Part shown: positions 57,355-64,000 of the stretch, piece after piece
How positions within the stretch are numbered: position 1 is the stretch's first letter
Layout: each line of letters begins with the position of its first letter
NCBI RefSeq assembly: GCF_003788635.1
Contig: NZ_AYKH01000015.1
Span: 1-64,000 of the forward strand
Source of the DNA: Salinisphaera orenii subsp. orenii MK-B5
GTDB lineage: Bacteria; Pseudomonadota; Gammaproteobacteria; Nevskiales; Salinisphaeraceae
Direction of reading: 5' to 3'
DNA length: 64,000 bases
The notes under the pieces: generated by a model
What the model saw: only the letters and a program-made list of their open reading frames with translations
Databases searched by the model: none
Told to the model about the DNA's origin: nothing
Position numbers and translations under genes: made by a program

Positions 57355-59222
57355 GGCGCGCTCCCGGTGGCGCGCTGCAGATGGCGTACGAACTCTGCGG
57401 CGTCGATCTCGCCGATCACGCGCCGCTCGGCGGCCTCGCGGCCGTCGGCACGGAAGAACAGCAGCGTGGGCGGGCCGAACACGTCCATCGCCCGCAGCAG
57501 GCGACGGTCGCCGGCGTCGTAGTCGGTGACGTCGACCTGCAGGGCGGCAACGTCCGCAAGTGCTTCGTGCACGCGCGCATCGGCGAAGGTGGTGCGCTCC
57601 ATGCGCACGCATTCCACGCACCAGTCGGCGTAGAAGTCCACCACCGCGGGGCGGCCGGCCTCCGCGGCCCGATCCAGCGCGGCCCGCAGGGCGGCCAGAT
57701 CATCCACGCGGGTGAACGGCGATTCGTGCGCCTGCTGCCGGTCCGCTGTTCCGTCCGCAGCCAGCGTCAGGCCCGCCAGCGGCCGGTCGACGCGGCCCTG
57801 GCCGGCGAGCACGCCCACGGCGGCCGCGCCGGCATAGACGAACAGCAGGAAGACCACCGCGCGCCTGAGCGCGAGCCCGGCCCGCGAATCCGCGGCCGCC
57901 GTCGACAGCCAGGCGCCGTAGCCGAGTGCGAGCAGCCCCCAGCCGGCCAGCGCAGTGACCGGCTCGACCAGGCGCGAGGCCAGCCACAGCGCCACGCCCA
58001 GCAGCAGCACGCCGAAGAACACCCGCACCTGGGTCATCCACGGGCCGGCGCGGGGCACGAAGCGGGCGCCGAAGGTGCCGATCACGATCAGCGGCAGGCC
58101 CATGCCCAGGCCCAGCATGAACAGCGCCGCGCCGCCCAGCCACATGTCGCCGCTGCTGGAGATGTAGAGCAGGGCGCCGGCCAGCGGCGGCGCCAGGCAG
58201 GGCCCGGCGATCAAAGCGGAGAAGAACCCCATGCCCGCCGCGCCGACGAGCCCGCCGCGGCGGCTGCCGATCGCGCCCAGCCGCTGGCGCCAGGCGCCCG
58301 GCATCTGCAGGTCGAAGGCGCCGAAGCTGGCCGCGGCCAGCAGCACGAACACCGCCGCGAACGGCAGCAGCACCGCCGGCATCTGCAGCGCGGCCTGCAG
58401 ATTGGCGCCGAAATAGCCGGCCACCACGCCGAAGACGGTGTAGGCCGCGGCCATGGCCAGCACATAGGCCAGCGACAGGGCGAAGGCCCGCGCCGGCCCG
58501 GCGCCGCTGCCGACGACGATGCCGGACAGGATCGGAATCATCGGCAGGATGCAGGGGGTGAACGCCAGCAACAGCCCGAGCCCGAGGAACAGCGCCAGGG
58601 TCGAGGCCTCGGCCGGGCCGGCCAGCCGGCGCGCGAGCGCGTCCTGCTGCGCGACGAAGCCGTCGTCGGCACCGCGGGCCGTAGCCCCGCTCGATTCGTC
58701 CGCTGGCGCTGCGCCGGTCGCGTCGGCGCGCGAGCCTTCGGCCGATGCGTTGGCCGGCGGCTCGGCCGGCGCGTCGGCAATCGCCAGCGTGCGCGTCTGC
58801 GGCGGATAGCACAGGCCGGCGTCGGCGCAGCCCTGATAGGTGACCTCGATGCGGGCGTCCTCCGGCAGCGGCTCGCCGTCGGCCGTGGGCACCTCGACGC
58901 GCACGCGGTCGCGATAGGTCTCGACCTCGCCGAAGAAGTCGTCGCTTTCGGTGTCGCCGTCGGGAATGCGCGGCTCGCCCGCGCGGGCGCCCTCCGCGTC
59001 GACGAAGGCGAACTCGAAGGCGTGGCGATACAGATAATAGGTGTCGGCGATGGCCCAGGTCACCGCCACGGCGCCGTCGTCCGCGCGGCTGGCCGTCGGC
59101 GCGAAGGCCTCGTCCACGGGCAGGAAATCGTCGGCCGCCGACGCCGCGCAGGCGGCCACGGCCAGCCACAGGCCGGCCAGCAGCCAGGCACAGCGGCGCA
59201 GCGGCCGGCGGGCGGCGCTCAT
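57351..59222 (-). CDS. dsbD: Thiol:disulfide interchange protein DsbD
   Basis: Transmembrane reductant carrier of 623 residues: signal peptide, periplasmic alpha domain with the Cys pair in YQGCADAGLCYPP, eight membrane helices (Cys in FTPCILPMIPIL and IAGPCLAPPL), and a C-terminal thioredoxin domain with DWCVECVRME. The ATG at 59222 overlaps the cutA stop; an upstream ATG (59249) would add nine residues. It passes electrons from cytoplasmic thioredoxin to periplasmic partners. Confidence 0.95.
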   Translation of the reverse strand: MSAARRPLRRCAWLLAGLWLAVAACAASAADDFLPVDEAFAPTASRADDGAVAVTWAIADTYYLYRHAFEFAFVDAEGARAGEPRIPDGDTESDDFFGEVETYRDRVRVEVPTADGEPLPEDARIEVTYQGCADAGLCYPPQTRTLAIADAPAEPPANASAEGSRADATGAAPADESSGATARGADDGFVAQQDALARRLAGPAEASTLALFLGLGLLLAFTPCILPMIPILSGIVVGSGAGPARAFALSLAYVLAMAAAYTVFGVVAGYFGANLQAALQMPAVLLPFAAVFVLLAAASFGAFDLQMPGAWRQRLGAIGSRRGGLVGAAGMGFFSALIAGPCLAPPLAGALLYISSSGDMWLGGAALFMLGLGMGLPLIVIGTFGARFVPRAGPWMTQVRVFFGVLLLGVALWLASRLVEPVTALAGWGLLALGYGAWLSTAAADSRAGLALRRAVVFLLFVYAGAAAVGVLAGQGRVDRPLAGLTLAADGTADRQQAHESPFTRVDDLAALRAALDRAAEAGRPAVVDFYADWCVECVRMERTTFADARVHEALADVAALQVDVTDYDAGDRRLLRAMDVFGPPTLLFFRADGREAAERRVIGEIDAAEFVRHLQRATGSAP

Positions 59223-59560
59223 TCGGGCGTCGTTTCCTGCGTCAGCCAATCCAGATAGCCCTGCGAACCGTCGCTCAGATGGACTGCCACGACCTCCGGA
59301 AGTTCATCCGGATGCAGGGCGCCCACCCGCGCTTCGACCTCGGCCAGGCGCGCGGCGCGCGTCTTGATCAGCAGCAGCACTTCCGGATCGGTTTCCACCG
59401 CGCCCTGCCAGCGATAGACCGATTCCAGCCCCGGCACGATGTTCACGCAGGCCGCCTCGCGATGGGCGACCAGCGCCTGCGCGATCGTGCGGGCGGTGGC
59501 CTGGTCGGGGCAGGTCACGTAGACCATGCGGGCGTCGTCGTAATCCGCGGTCATGGGCAT
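59219..59560 (-). CDS. cutA: Divalent-cation tolerance protein CutA
   Basis: CutA1 trimer-forming protein, 113 residues, with VYVTCPDQATARTIAQALV, ACVNIVPGLESVYRWQGAVE and IKTRAARLAEVEARV. ATGs at 59590, 59560 and 59554 compete; the middle is chosen for length and lacks a clear Shine-Dalgarno. First gene of cutA-dsbD-tlpA-type, the usual neighbourhood. Confidence 0.92.
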   Translation of the reverse strand: MPMTADYDDARMVYVTCPDQATARTIAQALVAHREAACVNIVPGLESVYRWQGAVETDPEVLLLIKTRAARLAEVEARVGALHPDELPEVVAVHLSDGSQGYLDWLTQETTPE

Positions 59561-59724
59561 CGTCGATGGCCTGGGCTCGAGTGGCGCCACAGCTTAACAA
59601 GGCCGGCCCCGGGGCTTGTCTCACGCCGCGACACGCCCCACATCTAAGCATCGAACGGATGATTATTTAGTGCCGCAAAGCGCGGCTGCTATAGTCGCGC
59701 GAAACCACGGATGGAGAAACGAAC

Positions 59725-60360
59725 ATGAGTCTGCGACTGGGCGATACCGCGCCGGATTTCACGGCCGAGACGACCGACGGCACGATCAACTTCCACGACT
59801 GGCTGGGCGACCAGTGGGGCGTGCTGATGTCCCACCCGGCGGACTTCACGCCGGTGTGCACCACCGAGATCGGCGCGACCTCCAAGCTCAAGGACGAGTT
59901 CGACAAGCGCAACGCCAAGGCGATCGTCGTCTCGGTGGACTCGGTCGAGGATCACAAGGCCTGGGCCAGGGACATCGAGGAAACACAGGGCTGCGGCCTG
60001 AACCTGCCGCTGATCGGCGACACCGATCGCAAGGTCTCCGAGCTCTACGACATGATCCACCCGAACGAGGGCGACACCTCCACGGTGCGCAGCGTCTTCG
60101 TGATCGACCCGAACAAGAAGATCCGCATGACGCTCACCTACCCGAAGAGCGCCGGGCGCAACTTCAACGAGATCCTGCGCGTGATCGATTCGTTGCAGCT
60201 CACCGACAACTACAAGGTGACCACGCCGGCGAACTGGGAGGACGGCGACGATGTCATCGTCTCGCCCGCGCTGTCCAACGAGGAAGCCGAGAAACTCTTC
60301 CCGGCGGGCTGGAACGAGCTCAAGCCCTACCTGCGCATGACCAAGCAGCCGAACAAGTAA
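59725..60360 (+). CDS. Peroxiredoxin, Prx6/1-Cys type
   Basis: AhpC/TSA-family peroxidase of 211 residues with the peroxidatic Cys45 in HPADFTPVCTTE, and the long C-terminal domain typical of the Prx6 group (VTTPANWEDGDDVIVSPALS). Reduces hydrogen peroxide and organic peroxides in the cytoplasm. GGAG precedes the ATG, and a strong terminator follows. Confidence 0.94.
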   Translation: MSLRLGDTAPDFTAETTDGTINFHDWLGDQWGVLMSHPADFTPVCTTEIGATSKLKDEFDKRNAKAIVVSVDSVEDHKAWARDIEETQGCGLNLPLIGDTDRKVSELYDMIHPNEGDTSTVRSVFVIDPNKKIRMTLTYPKSAGRNFNEILRVIDSLQLTDNYKVTTPANWEDGDDVIVSPALSNEEAEKLFPAGWNELKPYLRMTKQPNK

Positions 60361-60383
60361 TCGGCCGCCCGATCGGCGCACGA

Positions 60384-60413
60384 GGCGCGGCCCGCTCGGG
60401 TCGCGCCTTTTTT
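60384..60413 (+). terminator. Rho-independent terminator after peroxiredoxin gene
   Basis: GGCGCGGCCCG (60384-60394) pairs with CGGGTCGCGCC (60397-60407) with one mismatch, followed by TTTTTT (60408-60413). Confidence 0.85.
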
Positions 60414-60681
60414 GTGTCCGGCGGTGGCCCGGGCACGTCGCGCCCCGCCCACGGCAACCCGCTCCGCGCCGGCTGACGCGCAACCGGCGGAACCGCCCGA
60501 GATGGCGCGGGCGCGCCTCTCGTACGAGCCTCATGGAAAGCATCCGGGCCGACGGCGCAACATGGAAAAGGGTCGGGCTCGATGGCGCAACCCGCGGGCC
60601 AGACCACGCACGGCGCGGGTCGGCGACCCCCAAACCGGGCGCATCGTCCGACCCCGCCAGCGCCCCGAGCCCGCCGCTTGC

Positions 60682-60744
60682 GTAGGTCGGATCAGCGCAG
60701 CGTGCTCCGACAGAACAACGGCTCCGACCGCGCCCGAGCCACCG
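60682..60744 (+). repeat. REP-like repeat, copy 1
   Basis: Starts GTAGGTCGGATCAGCG. The hairpin arms GTCGGATCA and TGCTCCGAC (60686-60711) have one mismatch. Ends GCCCGAGCCACCG. Aligns without gaps to 60868-60930. Confidence 0.7.
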
Positions 60745-60867
60745 GTCGGCTAAAGACAGCGCCGCCCGTCCTTCGCGCCGAATTCGCTTCCGCCCCATAC
60801 CAAGCGCCCGGCTCGGCAGCCCAGGCCAACGCGAAAAAAGCGCGCCACCGCCCAGCCTGCACCCAAA

Positions 60868-60930
60868 GTAGGTCGGATCAGCGAAGCGTGATCCGACAGA
60901 ACAAGGGTTACGAAACTGCCCGAGCCACCG
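60868..60930 (+). repeat. REP-like repeat, copy 2
   Basis: Exactly 186 nt from copy 1. Hairpin arms GTCGGATCA and TGATCCGAC (60872-60897) are perfect around GCGAAGCG. Ends GCCCGAGCCACCG. The hairpin resembles widespread gammaproteobacterial GTAGGTCGG-type extragenic palindromes. Confidence 0.75.
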
Positions 60931-61311
60931 ACCGGCCGGATACGTCCCCCCGCCGCCCGTTCCGCGCGCGCTGCATCGCTTTCCCGCGCACGCCCGTCGT
61001 CCGCGCGGGCGAGGTGGGTCCGTACCCACCTGCGTGCGACACACAGCGTCGGGCGCCCGCCTCGTCGGTCGCGGCCAGCGCCGCGTGATCCGACTGAATA
61101 CACCCGCTCACAGGCCATGTGTCTCCGAATCGGCCGCAGATGCCGGGGTGTATCGAGCGAACAACCGGCCGCCGGGCGATGCATCGAATGCCGGGCATGG
61201 CCCCGCGGCCCGCCCGCGCCGGCGCCGCCTCGAACCGCGCGCAACGGTTTTTGTGCGTCATGCACGCGAATCGGCATAATAGCCGGCCTTCCAAACCGCA
61301 GGGGTCGTGCC

Positions 61312-63015
61312 ATGGCCGAGGACAAGCCGCTCAACCGTCGCAGTCGCGTCGCCACCCAGGGCACCGCGCGTGCGCCCAACCGCGCCATGCTGCGCGCCAT
61401 GGGCTATGTCGATGCGGACTTCGACAAGCCCATCGTCGGCATCGCCAACGGCTACTCGACCATCACACCCTGCAATATGGGCCTGAACAAGCTGGCCGTG
61501 CGCGCCGAGGGCGCACTGGAAGCCGGCGGCGCCAAGTCGCAGATGTTCGGCACCGTGACCGTGTCCGACGGCATCTCCATGGGCACCCCGGGCATGAAGT
61601 ACTCGCTGGTCTCGCGCGAGGTCATCGCCGACGCCATCGAGACCGCGGTGCAGGGCGAGTCCATGGACGGCGTCATCGCCATCGGCGGCTGCGACAAGAA
61701 CATGCCGGGCGCGATGATCGGCATCGCCCGCATGAACGTCCCGGCGATCTTCGTCTACGGCGGCACCATCAAGCCGGGCCGCGTGCCGGGCAGCGACGAG
61801 GATCTCACCGTCGTCTCGGTGTTCGAGGCCGTGGGCCAGCGCGTGGCCGGCACCATCGACGACGAACAGGTTCGCCGCGTCGAGTGCAACGCCTGCCCGG
61901 GCGCGGGCTCCTGCGGCGGCATGTTCACCGCCAACACCATGTCCTCCGCCTTCGAGGCCATGGGCATGAGCCTGCCGTATTCCTCCACCATGGCCGCCGA
62001 GGACGCGGAAAAGGCCGAGAACACCGCCGCCTCCGCGGAGGCGCTCATCAACGCCATCGCGCAGGACATCAAGCCGCGCGACCTGCTCACCTTCGAGGCC
62101 TTCGAGAACGCCATCGCGCTGATCATGGCCGTGGGCGGCTCCACCAACGCCGTGCTGCACCTGCTGGCCATCGCCCAGGCCGCGGACGTGAACCTCACCA
62201 TCGACGACTTCGAGCGCATCCGCGGCAAGGTGCCCGTGTTCTGCGACCTCAAGCCCTCCGGGCGCCACGTCGTCACCGAACTGCACGCTGCCGGCGGCAT
62301 CCCGCAGGTGCTCAAGATGCTGCTCAACGCCGGCCTGCTGCACGGCGACTGCGGCACCATCACCGGCCAGACGCTGGCCGAAGTGCTGGCGGACGTGCCC
62401 GACGCGCCGCCGGCCGGGCAGACGGTCATCCACCCCATCGACCAGCCGCTCTACGAGACCGGGCATCTGGCCATCCTCAAGGGCAATCTGGCCGAAGAGG
62501 GCGGTGTCGCCAAGATCACCGGCCTCAAGAACCCGGCCATCACCGGCCCCGCCCGCGTTTTCGACTCCGAAGAGGAGGCCATGCAGGCGATCGTCGACGA
62601 AAAGGTCGTCGCCGGCGACGTCGTGGTCATCCGCTACGAAGGCCCCAAGGGCGGCCCCGGCATGCGCGAAATGCTCTCGCCCACCTCGGCGATCGTCGGC
62701 CGCGGCCTGGGCGAAAAGGTCGGCCTGATCACCGACGGGCGCTTCTCCGGCGGCACCTACGGCATGGTCGTCGGCCATGTCGCGCCGGAAGCGGCCGTGG
62801 GCGGCAACATTGCCCTGGTGCAGGAAGGCGACAGCATCACCATCGACGCCCGCGAGCGGAAGCTGCATCTGGAGATCAGCGACGACGAACTCGTCGAGCG
62901 CCGCAAGGCCTGGCAGCCCAAGCCGCCGAACGCCACGCGGGGTGTGCTGGCGAAGTATGCCCGGTTGGTGGGGACGGCTTCCAAGGGGGCGGTTACGGAT
63001 CAGCCGGACGACTGA
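61312..63015 (+). CDS. ilvD: Dihydroxy-acid dehydratase
   Basis: IlvD/Edd-family Fe-S dehydratase of 567 residues for valine, leucine and isoleucine synthesis. Cluster cysteines are Cys54 (TPCNMG), Cys127 (GGCDKNMPG) and Cys201 ([16 protein letters not shown]). C-terminal [18 protein letters not shown] is also typical. The ATG at 61312 is chosen because the family start ([11 protein letters not shown]) follows; longer frames upstream are not family-like. A terminator follows, and then a region of different composition. Confidence 0.96.
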   Translation: MAEDKPLNRRSRVATQGTARAPNRAMLRAMGYVDADFDKPIVGIANGYSTITPCNMGLNKLAVRAEGALEAGGAKSQMFGTVTVSDGISMGTPGMKYSLVSREVIADAIETAVQGESMDGVIAIGGCDKNMPGAMIGIARMNVPAIFVYGGTIKPGRVPGSDEDLTVVSVFEAVGQRVAGTIDDEQVRRVECNACPGAGSCGGMFTANTMSSAFEAMGMSLPYSSTMAAEDAEKAENTAASAEALINAIAQDIKPRDLLTFEAFENAIALIMAVGGSTNAVLHLLAIAQAADVNLTIDDFERIRGKVPVFCDLKPSGRHVVTELHAAGGIPQVLKMLLNAGLLHGDCGTITGQTLAEVLADVPDAPPAGQTVIHPIDQPLYETGHLAILKGNLAEEGGVAKITGLKNPAITGPARVFDSEEEAMQAIVDEKVVAGDVVVIRYEGPKGGPGMREMLSPTSAIVGRGLGEKVGLITDGRFSGGTYGMVVGHVAPEAAVGGNIALVQEGDSITIDARERKLHLEISDDELVERRKAWQPKPPNATRGVLAKYARLVGTASKGAVTDQPDD

Positions 63016-63047
63016 TTCCGCGAGCGTCCGCGTATCGCCCCATCAAG

Positions 63048-63071
63048 AAGCCCGCTTTACGCGGGCTTTTT
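63048..63071 (+). terminator. Rho-independent terminator after ilvD
   Basis: AAGCCCGC (63048-63055), loop TTTAC, GCGGGCTT (63061-63068) and a T-run to 63071. Confidence 0.85.
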
Positions 63072-63284
63072 AGTGGGTAACGAATGCTGGGTCGGCGCCG
63101 ATACAGAGTGTTAAGGTCGCCACTGAATGCGGTTGGCGCGCGGAAACGCTATTACGCGTTAGGTATTGTCGATCTTCGTATAGCGATAATTACGGTGGCG
63201 TAACTGACGGAAAACATTATTCGAATTATTCGTTACGCGAAGTCGTGCTTAAGCGCTATACCTAGCAGTGACCGTATACTTGGC
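63072..63284. other. AT-richer gap between ilvD and first cassette; possible attI remnant, no integrase gene
   Basis: 213 bp of clearly lower GC than the rest of the window. It contains GTTAGGT (63158-63164), a perfect match to the GTTRRRY core of integron sites, a CGCCA-N11-TGGCG inverted repeat (63119-63139 region) and a direct repeat of ATTATTCG near 63216-63232. There is no room for, and no sign of, an integron integrase gene. It may be an attI region that lost its integrase, or a remnant of an older cassette end. Confidence 0.45.
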
Positions 63285-63291
63285 GTTGGGG
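63285..63291 (+). other. Left cassette junction (integron core site GTTGGGG)
   Basis: G|TTGGGG lies 6 nt before the ATG of the next gene. Its complement, CCCCAAC, is exactly the inverse core at the left edge of the attC-like site at 63839, as expected when both belong to one cassette that can circularise. The last base is G where the consensus has a pyrimidine. Confidence 0.6.
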
Positions 63292-63297
63292 TGATTG

Positions 63298-63825
63298 ATG
63301 ACATGTATTAACGAATCGACTGCCCAGCGTTTTATCGAGCATGCTAAAACGGTCAACGAAACAGCAGCTTTAGCACTGCGCTTGGAAACGCGTGATGCGA
63401 CAGCGATTCAAGCGAAAATATCGTTCGGGCTATCTCTGCAAGCGGCAGAACTCGCAGCGAAAGCGATGCTAATTACTACTGGGCTAACGCCCGATGAGGC
63501 TCGCGCTCGACACCGGCGCCACGACGTATACCAAATGCTGCTAGAAGCCAACGAGAGAGTCGAAGGCCATCCGAATCGTGCGCTCAAGCTATACGGTAAG
63601 TTTCTAAGTTGGTTGCCCATTGTTGACGGAGCAGAGTTCGCAACGTCACTGGGAGAATATTTTGAGCAACACTTCAGCCATGGCCCTACGGCGTTTCCGA
63701 GAAATTACTTCTATCCTGATCTTGAGCAATTTGCGGGCCCGCAGCCGCCCCAGGCGCTATACGTTATGGTCGAGCACCTCATTCAATGTGCCTCGGAAGT
63801 GCGCGTTGCAGCAGAAGGCCAGTAG
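63298..63825 (+). CDS. HEPN-domain-like protein in a putative integron cassette
   Basis: Protein of 175 residues. A HEPN-type helical domain is suggested by LSLQAAELAAKAMLITTG followed by RARHRRHDVYQMLLEANERV, the pattern of a helix with AAELA-KA then an Arg/His-rich segment ending HD. HEPN proteins are often RNases in toxin-antitoxin or defence systems; no nucleotidyltransferase partner is in view. A TTG at 63295 could also start it, but the ATG at 63298 is preferred. GC and codon use are much lower than in neighbouring genes, pointing to transfer. It sits between a G|TTGGGG junction and an attC-like site. Confidence 0.7.
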   Translation: MTCINESTAQRFIEHAKTVNETAALALRLETRDATAIQAKISFGLSLQAAELAAKAMLITTGLTPDEARARHRRHDVYQMLLEANERVEGHPNRALKLYGKFLSWLPIVDGAEFATSLGEYFEQHFSHGPTAFPRNYFYPDLEQFAGPQPPQALYVMVEHLIQCASEVRVAAEGQ

Positions 63826-63838
63826 TGAGTTGTAACTA

Positions 63839-63941
63839 CCCCAACAGGTCGCTGCAGCCGACCGCCCAAAGCGCTGCCGCGCTTTGGGTTCCCTCCGCAG
63901 CCTCTGGCTGCTCCGGCGTCGGCTGAGCTTAGGCGTTAGGG
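63839..63941 (+). other. Integron attC-like recombination site
   Basis: 103 nt with full attC architecture: inverse core CCCCAAC (63839-63845), L'' CAGCCGAC (63855-63862), L' GTCGGCTG (63918-63925, exact complement) and core GTTAGGG (63935-63941) preceded by AGGC. The arms extend to GCC/GGC with one extrahelical C (63863). Inside are two more perfect stem-loops: CCCAAAGCGC/GCGCTTTGGG (63865-63888) and GCAGCC/GGCTGC (63897-63911). Such a site is recognised as folded single strand by integron integrases. It directly follows the HEPN-like gene by 13 nt. Confidence 0.78.
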
Positions 63942-63957
63942 CTACGGAATTAGACCT

Positions 63958-64000
63958 ATGGGAAATACACTGCTGATTGAACGTCTTCGTAGTCGCCGTT
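63958..64000 (+). CDS. Start of the next cassette gene (cut by window end)
   Basis: ATG at 63958, 16 nt after the attC-like core, opens a frame (MGNTLLIERLRSRR) that runs to the window edge. A start this close to a cassette junction is usual for integron cassettes. Only 14 codons are visible, so no function can be given. Confidence 0.45.
   Translation, partial: MGNTLLIERLRSRR

Larger units (their letters stand above)
60414..61311. other. 900-bp gene-free stretch with REP-like repeats upstream of ilvD
   Basis: No frame here has a ribosome-binding site with family-like protein. It contains two direct copies of a hairpin-bearing repeat (60682-60744, 60868-60930) and a half hairpin (CGTGATCCGAC at 61084-61094). 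The ilvD promoter should lie near 61240-61300, where an AT-richer patch occurs. Confidence 0.6.

Noticed and set aside
60412-61288. Several overlapping frames of 80-216 codons in the gap before ilvD
   Set aside because: They run through REP-like repeats and a terminator, occur in all frames, and have Arg/Ala/Pro-rich products with no recognisable domain.
63072-63284. An integron integrase gene or relic beside ilvD
   Set aside because: No frame of useful length on either strand, and none of the conserved tyrosine-recombinase residues could be placed.

Overview
The window is GC-rich chromosomal DNA from a gammaproteobacterium. The evidence is gene order: mreBCD-mrdA-rodA-mltB-rlpA-dacA-ybeD-lipB, the gatCAB operon divergent from mreB, and aroQ-accB-accC-prmA ... 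fis-purH. The mix of betaine/sarcosine catabolism, TRAP transport and acetone carboxylation would suit a halophilic or marine genus such as Salinisphaera. That genus guess is inference only. Almost every gene is intact, densely packed, and often overlaps its neighbour by 4 nt.

Region 1 (1-8700) is methylamine catabolism: the heterotetrameric sarcosine oxidase genes soxB (cut by the window start), soxD, soxA, soxG; a GbdR-like AraC regulator; and, divergent from it, a Rieske oxygenase with its own flavoprotein reductase and [2Fe-2S] ferredoxin. Together they would demethylate a betaine-type compound and oxidise sarcosine to glycine. Region 2 (9000-17000) looks like an itaconate-type degradation locus: CitE-like lyase, MaoC hydratase and CaiB CoA-transferase on one strand, and an IclR regulator, a TRAP transporter (dctPQM) and an acyl-CoA dehydrogenase on the other. 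A 269-bp non-coding element with perfect 22-bp inverted ends separates dctP from dctQ. Region 3 (17000-26500) is acetone metabolism: a sigma-54 activator, acetone carboxylase acxA-acxB-acxC, and a divergent acetoacetyl-CoA synthetase. The gap between acxA and the synthetase carries two divergent sigma-54-type promoters around inverted repeats.

Region 4 (26500-43900) is housekeeping: mlaFEDCB (outer-membrane lipid asymmetry), lipoate attachment, peptidoglycan and cell-shape genes, all on the minus strand, then gatCAB on the plus strand. Region 5 (44000-51300) has a YjbQ-type protein, a secreted Cu/Zn superoxide dismutase, an OprB-type porin, and a two-gene unit of a secreted galactose-oxidase-fold protein with a complete copper-radical active site plus a secreted protein with an internal duplication. 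Its 1-kb upstream gap contains a diverged copy of the Region 2 element. Region 6 (51300-63000) has purH, fis, prmA, accCB, aroQ, tlpA-type, dsbD, cutA, a peroxiredoxin and ilvD, with REP-like hairpin repeats between the last two.

Region 7 (63000-64000) is the most unusual part. Directly downstream of the ilvD terminator the base composition drops. There is a short gene for a HEPN-like protein bounded on the left by a G|TTGGGG junction and on the right by a 103-nt sequence with the architecture of an integron attC site. The inverse core of that site is the exact complement of the left junction. A second cassette gene seems to begin just before the window ends. No integrase gene is visible between ilvD and the first cassette, so this looks like the start of an integron cassette array with an absent or displaced integrase. 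In Xanthomonas the chromosomal integron also sits next to ilvD (recalled literature, not checked here).
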